From: Helopsaltes ochotensis
Lineage: Eukaryota > Chordata > Aves > Passeriformes > Locustellidae
DNA: 64,000 nucleotides
Assembly: GCA_013400155.1 (NCBI GenBank)
Contig: VXBM01000044.1
Span: 1,068,963 to 1,132,962 of the forward strand
Direction of reading: 5' to 3'
Position 1 is the stretch's first letter. Every line of letters starts with the position of its first letter. The notes below the pieces were generated by a model. The model saw nothing but the letters and a program-made list of their open reading frames with translations, searched no databases and was not told where the DNA came from. Below, one piece after another: positions 13,344-25,254 of this stretch. A program made the position numbers and the translations under genes.

Positions 13344-13695
13344 TTCAAAGTGTGGCCTCACCAGTGCCAAGTACAGGTGAAGAATGACGTCCCTCCTCCT
13401 GCTGGCCACACTGTTCCTGATCCAGGCCAGGATGCCATTGGCCTTCTTGGCCACCAGGGCACACTGCTGGCTCATGTTCAGCTGCTGTCACCAGTACTCC
13501 CAGGTCCCTTTCTGCCTGGGCACTGTCCAGCCACACCATCCCCAGTCTACAACGTTGCAGGGGGTTATTGTGGCCAAAATGCAGGACTCAGCACTTGGAC
13601 CCATTAAACTTCATCCTATTGGACTCGGCCAATCCATGCAGCCAGCTCCTAACCCAGCAAAGAGTGCTCCTGTCCAAGCCGTGGGCTGACAGCTT

Positions 13696-14220
13696 TTACA
13701 GGAGTGTGCTGTGGGAGACAGTGTCAAAGGCCTTGCTGAAATCCAAACAGACAACATCCACAGCCTTTCCTGCATCCACCAGGTGGGTCACCTGGTCATA
13801 AAAGGAGATCAGGTTGGTCAAACACGACCAGCCAGCTTTACCTCTCCTAAACCCATGCTGGCTGGGTCTGATACCCTGGCCATCCTCCAAGTGCTGTGTG
13901 ATGACACTCAATGTAAACTGTTCCATAACCTTACCGGGTACTGAGGTCAGGCTAACTGGCCTATCAGGATCCTCCTTCCTACCCTTTTTGTGAATGGGTG
14001 TCATATTGGCCACCTTCCAGTCATCTGGAACCTCACTAGTGAGCCAAGACTGTTGGTAAATGATGGAGAGCGGATTCACAAGCTCATCTGCCAGCTCCCT
14101 CATCACCCTGGGATGGATCCCATCTGGGCACATAGATTTATGAACATCCAAGCAGCTCAGCAGTTCTCTAACGGCCTTCTCCTGGATAACAGGGAAGACC
14201 ACTCTGCTCCCTGACACCAT
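13696..14220 (-). pseudogene. CR1 ORF2 reverse-transcriptase fragment
   Basis: An open stretch of 174 codons, the longest in the window, encodes the N-terminal and fingers region of a CR1 reverse transcriptase. Visible features include HPRVMRELADELVNPLSIIY (thumb-side of the conserved entry region), TPIHKKGRKEDP and GFRRGKAG, and the motif A block LDFSKAFDTVSHSTLL near the C-terminal end, with the first catalytic aspartate. In an intact element this protein would copy CR1 RNA at a nicked target. Here the frame stops just after motif A. The deletion near 13625 removes motifs B and C, so the second catalytic site is lost. The start methionine is arbitrary, because homology begins upstream of it. 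Confidence 0.9.
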
Positions 14221-14326
14221 CTACCAACCCATGAGGACAGTTGTCCTGAGGACAAGCTGTCTTCCCACTAAAGACTGAGGCAAAGAAGGCATTAAGCACC
14301 TCTGCCTTTTCCTCCTCTGCAGTAAA

Positions 14327-14335
14327 TATTTCATA
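14327..14335. repeat. Candidate target-site duplication, right copy
   Basis: TATTTCATA directly follows the truncated 5' end of the minus-strand CR1 and matches 12755-12763 exactly. Confidence 0.5.
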
Positions 14336-17269
14336 TTTATTATTGAAAGCTAACCTAAGGTGTCACGAGTTGTAATTTCATGGTGGACTTGGTGAAAAGT
14401 AGATTCTATTTCCAACATTCAGCTCCAATGGCAGTACAGTAGTAAAATTATTAGAATGTATACATGAAAGCTGAAATAAAATGATACCCAGTGGGCCAGT
14501 GCTAATGCATATGGTACTGTTGTAGAAATACATAAAGAAAGATTATACACTAGGTAGTCCAAAGAGATTCTAGTCAATCTACCATGAACAAGAATCATAA
14601 TTACCATAAACCACAGTAAAAAGTGCACCTAGTCAGAGGTCACTTTGTAGCATGAGGAGGACAAAGATAATGAAGTGTGGTCAAATTGTAGAACCCACCC
14701 TGCAGGGCTTCGATTAGGGCACTTGCTAATTCTTTAATCTTTAATTGTGCATGTGTAAGGTGGATGCTCTGCCAAGACAATTCAAAGTTGCATTTTCTTC
14801 TGTGTGAATGTGTGAATCAATATTAGTGATTGAGTAAGACAAGCTCATCTGTTCACTCTGTCTTGAAACATGACTTATGTGGTGAGACTACATCTAGTGG
14901 GAGGGCAACTGAAATGCTTATAGCCAAATGAGTGAGAGCTTGCCAAACAGGTTTTCTGATCTGTAACAAAAGCATCTGGACAAGTGCTAGTGCTAAAATT
15001 GTCATTTAGTTTGGTATCAAAGAGGTCTGCATTTACCATAGCTTCTGCTATTTTGTTTGCCTCAACTGAGTTGTTAAGTGAAAATCAGCTGTGTCCATAT
15101 GTCTTCTTGTTGTGGAGCCATGGAAGCAACAGTTTCATGTTTTAAGAGAAATATTTCTAGACACCTGTGGGTTGGTGCTTACACATTTCAAAGAGAAAAG
15201 AGGGTATAATACAAGACATAAAGAGAGTAGTTTTGTGCCCAAAATTTATGAAGTTGGTATTTTCAGTTCTTACTCAAACTGATTTCCAGCACTTCATATT
15301 CCATAGACAACTATGCAACTGTGCAGAGCAGATGCTTAGCCAGCCTCTGGAGTGACCTTGTAACTATTTCATGTTCTCATATTTTGAAGAAGAACTTTCT
15401 GTTAGCTGATGGATCCTGCTTTGCTAAATTATGCCCTGATTTACAGAGAGAGAGCATTGAGGCAATCCCCCAAAACTAAAGATAAAGAAAAGTCAAACTC
15501 AGAGAGTGTATGGGTAAGAGAAGAACTACAAAAAGTCATTAAGTATGGTAGATTAAATGTTAACACAGCATATGAAACTCTCAGTCACTTTATATTCATT
15601 GACAGTTACTTGTCCATGCTATTTACGCCTGTAAGGCCATCCACTTGAATCATGGCTCATGGAAAATCTGTCCTCTGAAGGCATGCTTTCTACTACTGAT
15701 GCTGGTGTGATTTCTTTTTTTTTGCTTAGAAGAGAATACATGACTGATGATTGTGAATTAAATGTAACCCAGTGAGTTGTCAGTGACAGATATGCATTAC
15801 GTGCACTAGTACTAGTCCAGATGTCATTGCTACACTCTACTATTTTTCCTTTAGCAGCTTACAGCCCATAATTAAGGTTTAACTTTCTTTTTAACACTTT
15901 CAGATCCCAAGGTGCCATATAATAAAGTGAGTTATTTGTGTATTAAAAGTAGTTATTTGAGAAGAAAGAGGGTATAGACGCACATGCTTATAAGTATGCA
16001 ATAATTTGGAAAAAAATACTATTTCTTAATAAATGGAAACAGTAATTTTGATGAGTATAACAAAAAAGGAAAGGAATGCCACCTCCCAAGACGTGATAGA
16101 TTGTCATTTGTTTTCTTTTCGAAATGTTTATGGGGTGAAAATCTAAAAGTAATCTATAGCCACAAGCGCTACTCTCTGGATGCATACACTTCTGCACTAG
16201 CAGCTTCTTTTTCACCATTTTTTTATACCTAGTTTCTTGAATCTATAGTATTAACCCCTATGTTTCCCAAATTGCACACAGCATTCTGACAACATGACTC
16301 CTACTGACTTTAATGAATCTTGATGCTGAGGATTATGTAATTGACTGATGGCTGTAGTCGACATGTACGGTATGCAGTCACAGATCATTACACTGCCTTG
16401 TCTCTCTTGCAAGCTATAAGCAGTAGCTATAGTCTCTAGGCAATCACCTTAATTTGCAATGGGTTTAATACAAAATATCATGAAACTGGAAGGAAGCATT
16501 ATGCTTCCCCACCCCATGCTGAAAGGAAAAGACCAGATTTCATATTATCTATCAGAGTAAAGCTACCTTCCCTCAAGAAAAATAGCACTTCTTGTTTGCT
16601 TTTAGTTGAGAAAAAGCTGAAATTTTAGCCAGTCCAGGTCCTTAGGTCCCAGCAAATTCCTCTTTCTGTGATTGGAATTGAAAACTTTTAACTTGGAAAA
16701 TGTAAACACACAGTCTAATCTGCTATTGAAGGCTAATGTATTAAGAGAAAAGTATCAGAGTTTATGGGTCCTGAGCTTTTTCTGTAAATAATGGGTAGGA
16801 AAGTGGTGCTTTGCCTGCCTGCCTGCTTCCATCTTGGAGAAGAACGGGGAAGCAGTTTGTACATCTGAAAAACAACCCCATATCCTCAGACAGAAAACCT
16901 GACATGTGGCTCTTCTAGGACTCTGTGAGACCACCAAACTAAAATGATTGTCCTTCTCTTTCTCTTTTCTTTTTTCATCCTAGATTATTTCTGCCATGTC
17001 TTGAAAAGAAAGTCTGTCTGGCAGTAATACTCTTCTCTTGTCTTTGTTCTCTCTGACAGGAGCAGCAAAGTTGCAAGTGATGAATGAGGGCTGCAGTCAT
17101 TTGGAGTTGGTGCATTAAATGCAAAAAATGAATCCAGAACAAGTATTCTGTTTGATCCTGACACTTTTCCCTTAACATGGCTTAGTTGCTTCAGTAAAAG
17201 CACCTGAAGATTTGTATCTTCAGCTCTGGTCCTCATTCTCATAGGGGTCTGTACCTTACTGAATGTTCT
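14336..17269. other. Unassigned single-copy DNA
   Basis: No gene or mobile element recognised. The open frames are short and without homology. A small GCCT tandem lies near 16813-16826. Confidence 0.5.
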
Positions 17270-18310
17270 TGGAAATACAATACAGCAGTGGAGACAGTCT
17301 AGGAGGTTCTTGTGTGGAAGAGAACTTTCTGACAGAGGTGTTGAGAGACCCAAAAGGGAGATGTCCCTCTGGAACTGCTGTTTGTGAACAAAGGACTGTT
17401 GGGTAATGTGATGGTTGGGGGCAGTCATGAAATGATGCAAGTTTTTGATTCTCTGAGAAGGAAGGCGTTCAGCAGAATACTTTGGCCTGTTTAGAAGGCT
17501 GGCTGAGACAGTCCCTTTGGGAGAAAGGCTGGACATTCTTCAAGAAGGAAATCCTGAGGGCACAGGAGCAGGCTACCCCAATGTGCTCTAGGATGAGCCA
17601 GATGGGAAGAAGATTTGTGTGGCTGAACAGAGAGATTTGAGTGGAACTTGGTATGAAAAATAGAGTTTATGACCTTTAGAAGAAGGGCAGGCAACTGTGG
17701 AGGATGAAAAGCATGTCAAGAAGTTGTGCAGAGAAAAACAGAAGGACCAGAGTCCAACTAGAACTTCATCTGGCTGCTGTCACAAAAGAAAATATAAATT
17801 CTTTCTATAAATTCATCAGCACAAAAAGAGCATTAAGGAGAATCTCCAGCCATTAATGGATGTGAGGGGAAATGTGGTGATAAAGGATGAGAAAAAAGAC
17901 TGAGGTACTTAATGCCTTCTTTGCCTCTCATAGAAAGATCAGTTGTTCTACAGGTACCCAAAGTCCTGAGCTGGAAGAGAGGGATGGGGAGAAGAATGAG
18001 GCCTCCATAATCCAAGGGAAAATTATATGTGACCTGCTACACCACTCGGACACACATAAGTCTAGGGGGATATATGGGAACCACACAATGGTACTGAAGG
18101 AGTTTGCAGAAGTGCTCACTGAGCCACCTTCCATCATTTTCCATAAGTCCTGGTTAACTGGGGAGGTCCCAAATGACTTGAAGTTAGCAATGTAACACCC
18201 ATCTACATGAAGGGCTGGAAGAAGGATCCACAGAACTACAGGCCTATCAGCCTGACCATAGTGCCAGGGAAGGTTGGACTCCATGATCTCAAAGGACAAC
18301 CTAATGGTTA
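17270..18310 (+). mobile_element. CR1 retrotransposon, internally deleted
   Basis: A plus-strand CR1. It begins inside the C-terminal part of the endonuclease domain (caatacagcagtggagacag near 17278). It continues through the linker, where the translation reads GWTFFKKEILRAQEQATPM at about 17528-17585, into early reverse-transcriptase sequence (SWLTGEVPNDLKLA near 18150-18190 and YRPISL near 18239). At about 18265 it jumps directly to the CR1 3' end (ggttggactccatgatctc), with the tail finishing near 18325. Most of the reverse transcriptase and the ORF2 C-terminus are therefore missing. Scattered stops and frameshifts show it is old and inactive. Confidence 0.9.
17887..18195 (+). pseudogene. 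CR1 ORF2 linker/early-RT fragment
   Basis: An open stretch of 102 codons inside the plus-strand CR1. It covers the segment between endonuclease and reverse transcriptase. Visible blocks are EVLNAFFASHRK near the start, CDLLHHSDTHKSRGIYG, and SIIFHKSWLTGEVPNDLKLA at the end. It stops before RT motif A, and the element is deleted soon afterwards. The upstream frame of the same ORF2 is broken by several stops. Confidence 0.85.
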
Positions 18311-18325
18311 GACGATTCTATATTT

Positions 18326-19540
18326 CTAAGGTGCTGTTAGATTTGAAAAGAGAATCAAAGGTCTTACCCTTTTTTTTGTCCAACCCTTCTCAAACAATTA
18401 AATATCTTTCTTCAGATCTTTTTCATACATAAATTCACCAGTAGGAATGAGACAAGAAGTGTAATAGGAAGCAGCAATATCCTTGTGCAGCAATATTAGC
18501 GATTTATTTAATTTTGAAATCGAAGTTGTAAAGAAATAGACAAATCAATGTTATTATTGCTTCTAATGAGTTATATGTGAGAAGTACATGTTTCTGTTGT
18601 ACAGAACAGAATGATCATTAATTAGGACATCTTATGAAAACCTTGCAAGAAGGATGTAACTGGTTTCTGGCAATGAAATAGTACCAAATTGATTCAAAAT
18701 ATATTTAACATGAGTGTATGAGTTATTGGACATTATACAAAAATTTATGGAAAAGGACTCATAAATTAATATCATTCTAAGCAGTTTTTAATTTAAAAGC
18801 AGGTAGGTAGTAGATACATATATGGTCATATCCCTAATGCAGATAAAATGCTAATTCATGTGGTTTGTATATAAATACCAAGTAATGATTATAATAAGCT
18901 GCTAATGAGAATATGATTAAACTTTGCTCCTGTAAACAATATTATGTAATTAATTGGACATTATTTAAGCATTAACGTCTAGACATATTCACACAAAAAA
19001 GTAAATATCTGCAGGCATGTGTAGGCTTGGTGTATATGTGTCCAATCTTATCACATTTCAGAGCACTCCTGTAATTAGTGTGCATCTGACAGCACTGGGA
19101 TAGGTAACTGCAATTGCACAAACACATAGACATGCTTTAAGAATCAGATATGATGCACAATGTAAGGAACTGGAGCTCACACTGAAAATCTGTGGTGGAA
19201 CAGTGAATTAAAGGCAGTCCTCCTAGATCTCTGGCTGGAGCTCTAGTCTTTTTAAGATCCGTTCAGACCAGGAAACGCCCAGAAATATTTATTAAATTAT
19301 AGTAGCTATAAATCAACAAATTGATTTTAGATCTTGCAGGGTGTAATTTTTTCCAGCTGTTATAAATATTGTCTTGTTTATAACAACTGAAGAAACATAA
19401 GAAGAAAATTCTTACCAATAAGAGTAAGTAGCTGTTAAGATTCTTCATGGGATTATAAGAAATGGATTAGAAAATTAGCAAGACTGTTTTATCCAATACA
19501 CTGTATAATATAGAGCTTCCCAGGGTTGCATTTAGGAAAA
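18326..19540. other. AT-rich single-copy DNA; candidate conserved noncoding sequence
   Basis: No open frame of note. The stretch 18530-19150 is free of simple repeats and recognised transposons and is dense in TAAT/ATTA homeodomain-type cores, for example around 18620 and 18900-18960. That texture is typical of deeply conserved developmental enhancers, but nothing here proves conservation. Confidence 0.35.
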
Positions 19541-19563
19541 TGATGATGATGACGATGATGATT
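19541..19563. repeat. Short (GAT)n microsatellite
   Basis: About seven TGA/GAT units with one CGA interruption. Confidence 0.9.
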
Positions 19564-20238
19564 AGGAAGACAAAAACCTTGACACTAGATTGTCTGGAAA
19601 ATCTTTCTGTTAAATTGGTTTAAATGTGTGCTTGCCTGTACTTGCAAGGAGAACTTGCCAGTCTCCTGGAAGAACTTTTTGTCTTGGTATGAAAGTCAGG
19701 CATCTGCTAGGGAGGGCAGGATCTCCCTTTGGAATGGAGAATTCGAATCCCCTTCCTCCAAATTATTATAATTTAGAAAATTAAAGGGGCTTTCAGGCAG
19801 AGGTGTGGGGGTAGGAATAACAGTTCTTCACTGATATGTATAACAAGATAAACAAACAACAACAACTACTACTACAGCATTAACAGTAAACAGAACCAGG
19901 GACCTTGAGGGGCTTTGCTTCACAAAGCCTGGGGCAGTCTGATTCCGGTGTGGGATTCCAAGAGCACCAAACTGGAATGGTTGAAAATCCTGGGCTAGTG
20001 GGTGAGATGAGAAGCTCTGTTGGTGATAGCTAGAAAAGCAGGGAGGTCCTGGCTGGGCAGGTGGGTACAGGGCCACAGCGTAGTGAAAAGCCCCAAAGCA
20101 GCGCAGCGGTGGGGGAACAGCGCTGGCCCAGCTCCAGCAGGGCAGGAGGAGGCAAGTCAGAGTTCCGAGGCACACAAGGAGATGATGGCAGATTCCTCAG
20201 GACCAGGCCCAGTGGTGACAATGAACTCCTCCTGACAC

Positions 20239-20287
20239 CTGGACCTCTACCACCACCTAACAAGTTAGGGTGCTGGTAGAGGTCCAG
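20239..20287. repeat. Near-perfect foldback inside the 20-kb LTR
   Basis: Arm one (20239-20261) and arm two (20264-20287) are inverted copies with one mismatch and one single-base gap, separated by two bases. Only arm two's sequence is present in the related LTR at 38.97 kb, where the foldback is absent. Confidence 0.85.
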
Positions 20288-20383
20288 ATGAAGGAGTCTT
20301 GTTGAAGCACTGAACTCATAGAGAAGGTCTGGTAGCCTTTGTCCTCTGTGAAATCCAGTGGGTAAGGGGTTCCCAAATCCCAC

Positions 20384-20389
20384 ATTATA
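20384..20389 (-). promoter_or_regulatory. LTR TATA-type box
   Basis: Minus-strand TATAAT in the context ggatataatgtggg. It is preserved at the equivalent place of the related LTR (38859-38864). It would place transcription initiation about 25-30 bases downstream on the minus strand. Confidence 0.5.
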
Positions 20390-20599
20390 TCCAGGTGGGA
20401 ATGCTTGGCTCTTCCCCCTGGGCAGAGCATCTCACAATGGGATGATCTCATTCTATGAGTCATGCAGTGGGTCCTTGATTGCCCATTAACAGAGAGAGCT
20501 CCTGGAGGGAGTTACCTGTGAGTCACGGGGCAAGGCATTGATGGGCCCATTAACAGTTCATGAAGGTGGTGATAGAATAGGTTTTGGGCACATCTTGCA

Positions 20600-21447
20600 T
20601 TGTAACCTAGGTCACTTTCCTGGACCTCACATCGTCACTTTTAGCTTTCGGAATCTTAGGAGTGTGCTCCTGTCATTTGGCTGCTTGCAGCATTGCCTTT
20701 CTAGGATGTTCTGTTGCATTTAGGCAGAAGTCTCTCTTGTGCTCAAAAAAACTGTTTCAATGCAGGAAGTAAAACCAGCACTTCCTTTTAAATCTGATGT
20801 ATCACTTCCCTGTGTCTGTCAGGGCTCTGTTGAGTGGGCTTTGCAAAAGGCCCCTTTGGCTTCTTCTGAGGTATCATGTACCTCCAGCTGTTGCATAAAT
20901 ACCTTAGCACCTTAAAGCTAGTGCTTGCTTATCGATTTATTTATTCTTTCAACTCACTTCAGATTCTCCTGTAAGTCCCATATTGCATCACTGAGGTCTG
21001 TTTTAAGGTTTTAGAAGTATCTCAAGGGCATGTGCAAATCTTCAAAATATTACTGAAAGTTGTGCAATTTTTCTTCATGTCTGCCAGCTTGGACAGTAAG
21101 TGGCAATAGATACTGACTTCTTTCAAGTGGTCTGCTCAATGATTTTGGCTCCTAGCAGATCCTAGGTTTACCTGAACACTCTCTGGCTACTTTTCCACTG
21201 CTGATTTACTCTGACTTAGTTTCAATGAGCATAATAACACCTCTTGTTTGCAGCCTTGTCAGCTTTTTCTTCATCAGCCTCATCACAGCTAATTGTACTT
21301 TGCATTTCAGTAGTTCTGCCTTGACTTTGCCCTCAGAGTGCCCTGAAATATGTCCTTAGGTTTCAATTTTTCACAGACCCTGAAATGAACAATCTGTTTT
21401 TCTCTATATGTTGTAAGTATAAGTCTGTCCTGTTATGAGGTTATTAT
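20600..21447. other. Unassigned single-copy DNA
   Basis: Nothing recognisable lies between the LTR and the CR1 3' end. Confidence 0.5.
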
Positions 21448-21618
21448 CTATTGCCCAGAGGGGTTACAGATGTGCCACCCCTAGAAACATTCCAGATCAG
21501 GTTGGATGGGGCTCTGAGAAACCTGATATAGTTAAAGATGCCTCTGCTCATTGCAGAGTTGAACTATATGATCTTTAAAGGTTCCTTCCAATCCAAACTG
21601 TGCTGTGATTCTATGATA
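21448..21618 (+). mobile_element. CR1 3'-end fragment
   Basis: A short 5'-truncated CR1 with the family's 3' terminus: caggttggatggggctctga, then tgaactatatgatctttaaa, ending in gtgctgtgattctatgat. Only the 3' untranslated region and perhaps the last coding bases remain. Confidence 0.93.
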
Positions 21619-24600
21619 TGCTGGCTCAATGAGTTGCTCTGCCTTGTTGCTCAAGCAGCCACTGATATCGTTTGTGTCAACAGCTATATGCTTCAAATAG
21701 TAGTACAGCCTGTGTCAGGATTTTTCTTATTGACAGCCTGCATGCATCCAGTGCCTTAGGAAGCTTTTACTAAATATGATCATTTGATCTTTGTTGTATT
21801 TCCAAAGTCTGATATTAGCACTCAGATGCAATGCTGGAGCTATGCTGAAGTTGGGCTCCACAATTCAGCTGGACATTGAACAGCAATAGGCTGCTGATTA
21901 TTTAGTAACCCAACCAATATGGCAGCTTTCAGCTGGCAGCCTTCTTCTGCCGTGTGTTTATATATTTGAATCAGCACTTAACTTTGAATTTGCCAAAGTC
22001 ACTTTGCAGATGGTCTTCTCTGTATTGGAAATCACTGTTCTCAGTCACTGCAAGTGACTTTTTCATTTTCTGAAATGAAAAACTGCCATTTTCATTTTCT
22101 CTGGCAACAGCGAGATTAGGACATGGGGGGTTTTTTCCCACTTCTCTTGAGTAACATCTTACAAGGGTGAGCATTTTTATTTGTGTATTTGTATCTGCTT
22201 TACAGAAAATTTATGCTGCTTCTAGACCATTTCACTCCAAATCCTTTCTCTTTTTTCTTTTAAGGTTATTTGAACCTATATGCTTGTTCTGTGCAACCAG
22301 CTGTCACTGCTTTGATGCTAGGCATTTCAGCAGTCCATGTTTTTTGTAGAAAGTCCTGTAGAATTCAGAACTTTTTCCACCACTCTGTCCCAAGGTCTCA
22401 GCCTGCCGCAGGAGAATCTGTTTTCCTCCAGAGACAAGAGTAACCCAGCCACAGAATGAGAGTTCCCAGCTCTCCTCTTTAAATGTTTTTCTTCCTTGAG
22501 ATCTCTCAGAATCAGGTAAAGAACTTGCTCTGTCACTCCATACAGGTAATATATTACCTACCAAAACTTGCCACTGATTCATGTTTAATGTATTTTTCCA
22601 TTGTGACAGTGTTATTCCAAATGCTGACATCTGGGTAGAGACTCAATTCCCATTTCCAGTATTTTCATTCTTGTGTAAGGATATTGTAGAAAGCAGCCGT
22701 TTTATGGGAGGGTGTTTCTGGTGCTGCCGCTTTGGTTTTGTTTTTATCCTGTGTTTGCCTGCACACCAGACAGTTTGTTGCTGTGAGACTGTGGCCTGAC
22801 TGTTGCCAGCATGTCTCACACACTGCCTGCTGAGTCAAATCATGGAGGCTTCCAAGTTTCCTACCTCATTGTGACAAGCCATGTCCACAGAGATGCTACA
22901 AACACAAACAGAACTTCAGGCTGGGCTTCTCTGAGACACTCGTAAAATTTCTCACACCAGCTGCTTAAAGTATTTTCTCCCAGGACCATGACATTTACCA
23001 TAGGCAGATGCTGACAAGTAGATTTTTCTGTAATGCTACTCCAAATATAATTATCGTACTTGAGAGATGAGTAACACAGAGCTATTTGGTCAAAAAGATC
23101 TAGCAACTCAAAACACAAGTACTGGAGTGGAGAGAGTAGAAATCTCCTTTACAACAGGAGCTTATATAAACTGAGATGAAAAGAGACTTCTTTTACTCAG
23201 AGTCCCAAAGAGGTCAGATGTGGATATTTGCATCTATCAGTTTGTATCTCTCTACTAATAACTTGTGACCTCATTAGTTAATTTCAGTCAAATTTGACTG
23301 AAGGGTACCTTTACCCTTCATTCCCGAAAATAATTAAATCTGCATTTTAAATAATTAATTAATATAATTAGGTAATAATTAATGAAATAATAAATCTATA
23401 CATTTTATGAACTTGTGTAACCACAAAGGGAAAAAAGCGTTCCAGCATTCCCCACATGGGAAAGAAGAATTCCCACATGAGCATGAATATCTTTTGCATG
23501 GTCTAGGCTAACAAATCTGCAAATGAGAAGTACAGTTCATAAATTATAAGCATTTTTAAATATATATATAATTAAGGCAAGGTAAAAACTGGTGGGAAAA
23601 CATGTTTCTTGAGTTCCAGGACTCACAGTAGTATTGGTAAATATTGTCCTCTTCCTTTCAGCACTCTTTCCAGGTTTGTTCTACATGAGGGACCTGTGGA
23701 ATGCTTGGACAAGCTAGCATATTAGTAATAGTACTCAGTACTGCAAATGTAGAAAGGAAAAGTACAACCATTAAAGTAGGAAAAATCCTAATTGCAGGTA
23801 CTACTGGAGGACTTCTGGTTTATGTCCTCAGTCTTCTGCCCACTTTAGAGCCTCTGAAAAAAGGATTCATTTTGACTGTTCCCTAACAGAGAGCAGATGC
23901 AGTTACACAGGATATGTTTTTCAGTGTTCTTAACTCCTATTCCCAGTGACCGTGACTAACTGACACAAAATCAAACGAGCTTTGTTTATGCCAAAGACTT
24001 TTTGTCTATTCAGGCTGTTAAACCATGCTTAATGTCAGTGTAACTTCACTTATCTTTTAACATGATGCCATACTCTAGAAAAGGTTGCTTTCCTAGTAGT
24101 ATTTACAATGGATAATAACTCTCAGCAATTCATCTCATATAAAACTGGGCTGTGAATGGAACATATTTAATACAGAAAAACTCCAAAAAACATCCGTGCC
24201 CCTCAAAGAAATTTGGTGATGAGATTCACACTACCTGTTTTAAAGAGAGTCAGTCAAAACAGGTACAAACATAGACCACCTATTTCATGTTTGCAGAGCT
24301 GCTGAATCTGCTTTGATTTTCCATTCCTTGCCTCAGAATAACATAGCGGAGTTTAACCTTCATTATATGATTATGTCTGTACTTCTCATGGTAATTAAGT
24401 GACCTTCCAGAACAGTGAACAAAACTTTCAGGCTGAGAGATTAATTCTGAGAGGTGTGAACTTTTCTGTTCATCCCAATCGATGTTAACTCTGAAGCCTT
24501 ACAGATAGCTTCCATTTCAGTCTCATTAACTATTTCATTGCTGATCACTTTGTGTGAAAGGCTCACTAGCAAAATTGAGCCACAAAAGTAGCTTCTTCCC

Positions 24601-25254
24601 AAATGACTGAGAACTCCAGACCCACCAGACCCTCTTATCTGCAGCATTTATAACACAGTAGTTTGGTACCAGAAAAGGAATCCGTAGCATATTGAAGACC
24701 GAGACCAAAAAGGTGGTCTTCACCAAAATGTGAAGAAACCACTAAAAATAAAATTTCATATTAAAACAAATGAAAGCGGAATCTCTGTCCTGAAATTATT
24801 ATTCATGCTCATATTTAATTCAAGAAATATCCATCTTAAATGTAAAGGAAGCTGTTGCAGAATTTCTAAGCTCATTCTGCAGATATGCAAGAGAAGCCAG
24901 AAATGCTGCAGCACAGCATGGGTCCAGCTGGAAAAAGCATACATTGAGCCCTGATCTTAGCTAAGCAGATTAACACCAAGATAGAGGCAAATCACTTTTA
25001 CCCGTTACTCTGATTAGAAGCTATTCAGAAAAGTAAGAAGGTGACTTTGTTCCCCATATGAATGGGATTGAGCATGTTTAACTCTTGGAAATGCTCAGTA
25101 CTTCATAGCAGTAGGCTCTCTGTTACTTTTTGTGCCTCACATACAAGAGCTTGTCTCCACTTTTAAGTTATGCCCGGGTGAAGTTGAAGAGGAATGTGAA
25201 GCATCTGAAACAGCTCTTCTGTAACCCCTCTTTCTCAGTAGCACTCTGGCACTG
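21619..25254. other. Unassigned single-copy DNA
   Basis: No gene recognised. An A/T-only patch rich in AATTAATT words lies at 23341-23395. Open frames of up to 108 codons (22304-22630 minus) resemble nothing known. Confidence 0.45.

Larger units (their letters stand above)
12764..14326 (-). mobile_element. CR1 non-LTR retrotransposon, 5'-truncated
   Basis: A CR1 LINE of about 1.56 kb on the minus strand. Its 3' end at the left edge carries the CR1-type tail (plus strand reads cagaatcactaggctggaag). Rightward lie the ORF2 C-terminal region, then reverse-transcriptase sequence, ending where the first-strand copy stopped. It lacks the endonuclease domain and the 5' half. An internal deletion near 13625 joins the region just after RT motif A to a downstream RT segment, so the catalytic Asp-Asp motif is missing. 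A tandem triplication (13211-13343) adds further damage. It cannot be active. Confidence 0.95.
19680..20599 (-). mobile_element. Solo LTR of an endogenous retrovirus, minus strand
   Basis: Read on the minus strand, this is one LTR of about 920 bp, starting TGCAAGATGTGCCC (20599 leftwards) and ending CCAAGACA (19680). The promoter has a TATAAT box at 20384-20389. The 5' 340 bases match the LTR at 38610. The 3' third carries gaactgttattcctaccccc and the downstream block that I recognise from long passerine ERV LTRs. No primer-binding site or viral gene flanks it, so it is solo. A clean target-site duplication was not seen, so the ends may be off by a few bases. Confidence 0.8.

Noticed and set aside
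13350..13944. Several plus-strand frames in the CR1
   Set aside because: They are antisense shadows of the minus-strand CR1 ORF2.
16985..17536. 183-codon minus-strand frame
   Set aside because: It mostly overlaps the plus-strand CR1 at 17270-18310 in antisense.
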